DNA of 64,000 nt from Streptomyces sp. NBC_01116 (lineage in GTDB: Bacteria; Actinomycetota; Actinomycetes; Streptomycetales; Streptomycetaceae). The number at the start of each line of letters is the position of its first letter. Position 1 is the first letter of the stretch. A model generated the notes under the pieces. The model ran no database searches, had not been told where the DNA came from, and saw nothing but the letters and a program-made list of their open reading frames with translations. The position numbers and the translations under genes are program-made. The stretch lies in assembly GCF_041435495.1 (NCBI RefSeq), contig NZ_CP108644.1, positions 868,001-932,000 of the forward strand, given 5' to 3'. Below, one piece after another: positions 61,383 to 64,000 of this stretch.

Positions 61383-62317
61383 CCGTCCCCTCCTCCGTGT
61401 ACTCCGGAGTGATCCCGCCCGTCGTGACCCCGCTCACCGCGGATGGCGAGCTCGACCGCGCCTCGCTGGAACGGGTCGTCGGCCATCTCCTCGACGGCGG
61501 AGTCAACGGCCTCTTCGCCCTGGGCAGTTCGGGCGAGACGGCCTACCTGACGCCGAACCGGCAGGACGAGGTCATCGAGGTGATCACCGCGACGGCGGCC
61601 GGCCAGGTCCCGGTCCTCGTCGGGGCCATCGAGACCACCACCGACCGGGCCGCCGAGCGGGCCCGCGCGGCGGCGGCCCTGGGCGCGGACGCGGTCGTGG
61701 CCACCGCGCCCTTCTACACGCGCACCCATGTCACCGAGATCGACCGCCACTTCCGGGAGCTCGCGGCGGCGGTGGACCTGCCGCTGCTGGCGTACGACGT
61801 GCCGGTCTGCGTCCACAGCAAGCTGGACCCGGAACTCCTGCTGCCGCTCGCGGCGGACGGGGTGCTCGCCGGGGTGAAGGACTCCAGCGGGGACGACGGC
61901 TCGTTCCGACGCCTCGTCATCGAGGCCCGTGACCTTCCGGGGTTCTCGGTGCTCACGGGCCACGAGCTGGTGGTCGACGCGATGATGCTGAGCGGCGCGC
62001 ACGGTTCCGTGCCCGGCCTGGGCAATGTGGACCCGCACGGCTATGTGCGGCTGCACGAGGCGGCGGTGAAGGGCGACTGGGCCACCGCCAGGGCCGAACA
62101 GGACCGGCTCGTCGGCCTGTTCGACATCGTCCGCGCGGCGCGCCCCGGCACGGCTTCGGCGACGGCCGCGGGGCTGGGGGCGTTCAAGACGGCCCTGATG
62201 CTGCGCGGGATCATCGAGACCAACGTGATGAGCGCGCCGATGCGCCGCCTGGACGAGGCGGAGACGGCGTCGATCGCGGCCTGCCTGGAGCTGGCGGGGC
62301 TCTCCCTGGCCCGGTAG
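61379..62317 (+). CDS. nanA: N-acetylneuraminate lyase / DHDPS-family aldolase
   Basis: 312 residues, ATG coupled to the satD stop. A TIM barrel of the DapA family. GLFALGSSGETAYL is the GTTGE-like loop, Tyr139 is in LPLLAYDVPV, and Schiff-base Lys167 is in LAGVKDSSGDD. It should cleave sialic acid to pyruvate and ManNAc. Genomic context (sialidase, SatABCD, nanK, nanE) favours sialic-acid lyase over DHDPS. A related collapsed copy lies at 41099-41302. Confidence 0.85.
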   Translation: MTVPSSVYSGVIPPVVTPLTADGELDRASLERVVGHLLDGGVNGLFALGSSGETAYLTPNRQDEVIEVITATAAGQVPVLVGAIETTTDRAAERARAAAALGADAVVATAPFYTRTHVTEIDRHFRELAAAVDLPLLAYDVPVCVHSKLDPELLLPLAADGVLAGVKDSSGDDGSFRRLVIEARDLPGFSVLTGHELVVDAMMLSGAHGSVPGLGNVDPHGYVRLHEAAVKGDWATARAEQDRLVGLFDIVRAARPGTASATAAGLGAFKTALMLRGIIETNVMSAPMRRLDEAETASIAACLELAGLSLAR

Positions 62318-62357
62318 GTACCAGCGGCCCACGCCCCTGGGCGGCCGGTGCAGGACG

Positions 62358-63038
62358 TCAGGCGGTCGCGCCCGTCGCCCAGCACAGGCCGCCCAGCAGG
62401 TGGCGGCGGAAGGCCGGGTCGCCGTAGGCCTCGTCCGCGTGGCCCAGCGACGTGTAGAAGGAGCGGCCCGCGCCGGCCTCCCCGCACCAGACCAGGGGGT
62501 GGTCGGAGCCCATGCCGCCGCCCTCGTAGCCGGTCTCGTCGACGGTGGCGAGGACCCGTACGCCCGGGCGGCGCGGGTTGGCCCGGAAGTCGTACCACTC
62601 GTCGCTCCACTCCCACCGCGCCGGCAGGTGGGCCGTCGCCGGATGGCTCCGGTCCTCCACCAGCACGGTGCCGGGCTGGAACGCGGGATGGCCCCCGAAA
62701 CGCGCACCGAGCAGTTCGCCGTAGTACGGCCAGCCGTACTCGGTGCACGCGGCGGAGTGGACGCCCAGGAAGCCGCCGCCGTCCGTGACCCACCGCTGGA
62801 GCGCGGCCCGCCCCTCCTCGGTGAGGACGTCGCCGCTCGTGGACAGGAAGACCACCGCGCCGCGTCCCGCCAGGGAGGCGTCGGTGAAGACCGCGGGGTC
62901 CTCGGAGGTCTCCACCGTGAAGCCCTCCTCCTCGCCCAGTTCGCGCAGAGCGGTGCGCGCGGCGGGGATCGACGCGTGCCGGTAGGCCGTCGTACGGGTG
63001 TAGACGAGGACGTCCGACAGGTGGCCGGTCAGGGGCAT
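62358..63038 (-). CDS. ThuA-domain protein
   Basis: 226 residues. DVLVYTRTTAYRHASIPAAR, GGGFLGVHSAACTEYGWPYY, EWYDFRANPR and VWCGEAGAGRSFYTSLGHAD EAYGDP are the conserved features of the ThuA (trehalose utilisation) class I glutamine-amidotransferase-like fold. The Cys of SAAC may be the active residue. ThuA-like proteins act on sugar derivatives. It converges on nanA. Confidence 0.88.
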   Translation of the reverse strand: MPLTGHLSDVLVYTRTTAYRHASIPAARTALRELGEEEGFTVETSEDPAVFTDASLAGRGAVVFLSTSGDVLTEEGRAALQRWVTDGGGFLGVHSAACTEYGWPYYGELLGARFGGHPAFQPGTVLVEDRSHPATAHLPARWEWSDEWYDFRANPRRPGVRVLATVDETGYEGGGMGSDHPLVWCGEAGAGRSFYTSLGHADEAYGDPAFRRHLLGGLCWATGATA

Positions 63039-63064
63039 GCGGTTGCTCCGGTTCTCTCGCGCGA

Positions 63065-64000
63065 TCAGGCCGAGGTGGTCAGGGCGGCGCGGGTCACCGC
63101 GTGGGCGAACTCCTGCCCGGCGCAGTAGCGTTCGACCTCGTCGAGGGCGCTGCGGGTGATGCGCTGGAGTTCGCCGCCGAGCGAGCCGGCGATGTGCGGG
63201 GTCAGCAGGACGTTCGGCAGCGAGTACAGGGGCGACGTGGCGGGCAGCACCTCGGGGTCGGTGACGTCCAGGACCGCGTGGACGCGTCCCGACAGGGCCT
63301 CGGCGGTGAGGGCCTCGGTGTCGACGAGCGAGCCGCGTCCGGTGTTGACGAGGGTGGCGCCGTCACGCAGGAGCGACAGTCTCCGGGCGTCGAGCAGGTG
63401 GTGGGTCTCGGGCAGGGCGGGCGCGTGGAGCGAGACGACGTCGCAGGCGCCGAGCATCTCGTCGAGTCCGACGAGCCGGGCGCCGAGCGACCGGGCCTCG
63501 GCGGGGTCGAGGTGGGGGTCGGCCAGCAGGACGTCGAAGTCATGGGGGCGGAGCAGCTCCAGCACCCTGCGGCCCACCAGGGACGCGCCCACCAGGCCGA
63601 CCGTCCTGCGGTAGTTGCCGAAGCCCGGGAAGTGGGCCGCCCAGTCCAGGACCTCGCGGTGTTCGCGGTAGAGCCCGCCGATCTCCCGTACGCGCTTGTT
63701 GGCGAAGAGGATGGCGGCGAGCGTGTACTCGGCGACGGGTACGGCGTTGGCGGCTGCCGCGGTGGAGACGCGGATACCGCGGTCCCAACAGGCATCCGTC
63801 ACATGGTGTTTGACGCTGCCCGCCGCGTGCACGACCGCCTTCAGCGCGGGCATGCGGGCGAGGGCGGCGGCGTCGAGCGGTGGGCATCCCCAGGACGTGA
63901 TCAGGAGCTCGACGGCCGCCGGGTCCGGCACCGCGACGAAGGTCTCGGCGACGACGTGCGGGTCGATGTCGACCTGGCGGGTCAGCCGTTCGAGCGCGGC
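63065..64000 (-). CDS. D-2-hydroxyacid dehydrogenase (5' end outside the window)
   Basis: 312 residues visible; the N-terminus lies beyond the right edge, and the frame is open to base 64000. NAD motif GLVGASLVGRRVLELLRP, then NTGRGSLVDTEAL (Arg) and DVTDPEVLPATSPLYSLPNV. LTPHIAGSLGGELQR supplies the catalytic His. It reduces 2-oxoacids or oxidises D-2-hydroxyacids. It lies 26 bp upstream of the ThuA gene and is probably in its operon. Confidence 0.9.
   Translation of the reverse strand, partial: AALERLTRQVDIDPHVVAETFVAVPDPAAVELLITSWGCPPLDAAALARMPALKAVVHAAGSVKHHVTDACWDRGIRVSTAAAANAVPVAEYTLAAILFANKRVREIGGLYREHREVLDWAAHFPGFGNYRRTVGLVGASLVGRRVLELLRPHDFDVLLADPHLDPAEARSLGARLVGLDEMLGACDVVSLHAPALPETHHLLDARRLSLLRDGATLVNTGRGSLVDTEALTAEALSGRVHAVLDVTDPEVLPATSPLYSLPNVLLTPHIAGSLGGELQRITRSALDEVERYCAGQEFAHAVTRAALTTSA

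Overview
The window is about 73% GC with dense, codon-biased genes, many GTG/TTG starts, long runs of 4-nt overlapping genes, GAF-ANTAR proteins, RsbR/S/T-type regulators, SigB/F-family sigma factors and σB-type promoters (GNNT-N14-16-GGGTA). All of this points to a Streptomyces (or close actinomycete) chromosome. I see no tRNA, rRNA, CRISPR, transposase or integrase.

Layout: 1-3.4 kb has a 5'-truncated amidohydrolase, a Ser/Thr kinase and a collapsed molybdopterin-oxidoreductase pseudogene. 3.3-8.5 kb holds a Clp ATPase with a small acidic downstream gene, an acyl-CoA oxidase/dehydrogenase and a PadR regulator behind a perfect operator. 8.5-13.3 kb is a likely σB-driven operon: ATP-grasp ligase, CocE/NonD hydrolase, cation/H+ antiporter. 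13.3-18.3 kb holds two GAF-ANTAR paralogues around a STAS protein, then a σB-promoter stress cluster and a SigB-family sigma gene with its own σB-type promoter. 18.3-20.6 kb is a coupled cluster of heme-oxygenase-like iron enzyme, CDGSH protein, HemK-like methyltransferase and a small protein. 20.9-27.7 kb has an MFS/TetR pair and a PaoABC-like molybdenum oxidoreductase operon divergent from a TetR gene with two matched operators. 29-34 kb pairs a histidine-ammonia-lyase homologue lacking the Ala-Ser-Gly cofactor motif with a four-gene OpuC-type quaternary-amine ABC importer. 34-38 kb is a five-gene overlapping operon of ECF sigma, zinc-finger anti-sigma, ABC ATPase and two membrane proteins. 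38-41 kb has an AEC carrier, nanE, nanK and a nanA remnant. 41.7-48.5 kb is a stressosome operon (RsbR, RsbS, RsbT, an ATPase-phosphatase fusion and an RsbU-like phosphatase) followed by an RsbW-like kinase, a SigB/F sigma, a STAS antagonist and another anti-sigma kinase. 48.9-52.1 kb is a GMC dehydrogenase cluster. 52-64 kb is a sialic-acid locus: sialidase, acetylesterase, GntR, SatABCD-type ABC importer, nanA, then ThuA-like and D-2-hydroxyacid dehydrogenase genes.

Three ideas link the genes. (1) The GntR regulator at 54.8 kb probably controls three promoters, including the distant nanK-nanE operon, because the same palindromic core lies at 41.4, 54.7 and 55.6 kb. (2) Stress signalling dominates 13-18 kb and 41-48 kb, with three good σB-type promoters. 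(3) The lyase-plus-importer locus at 29-34 kb looks like uptake and trimethylamine elimination of a histidine betaine such as ergothioneine or hercynine. This is the most interesting candidate system in the window.
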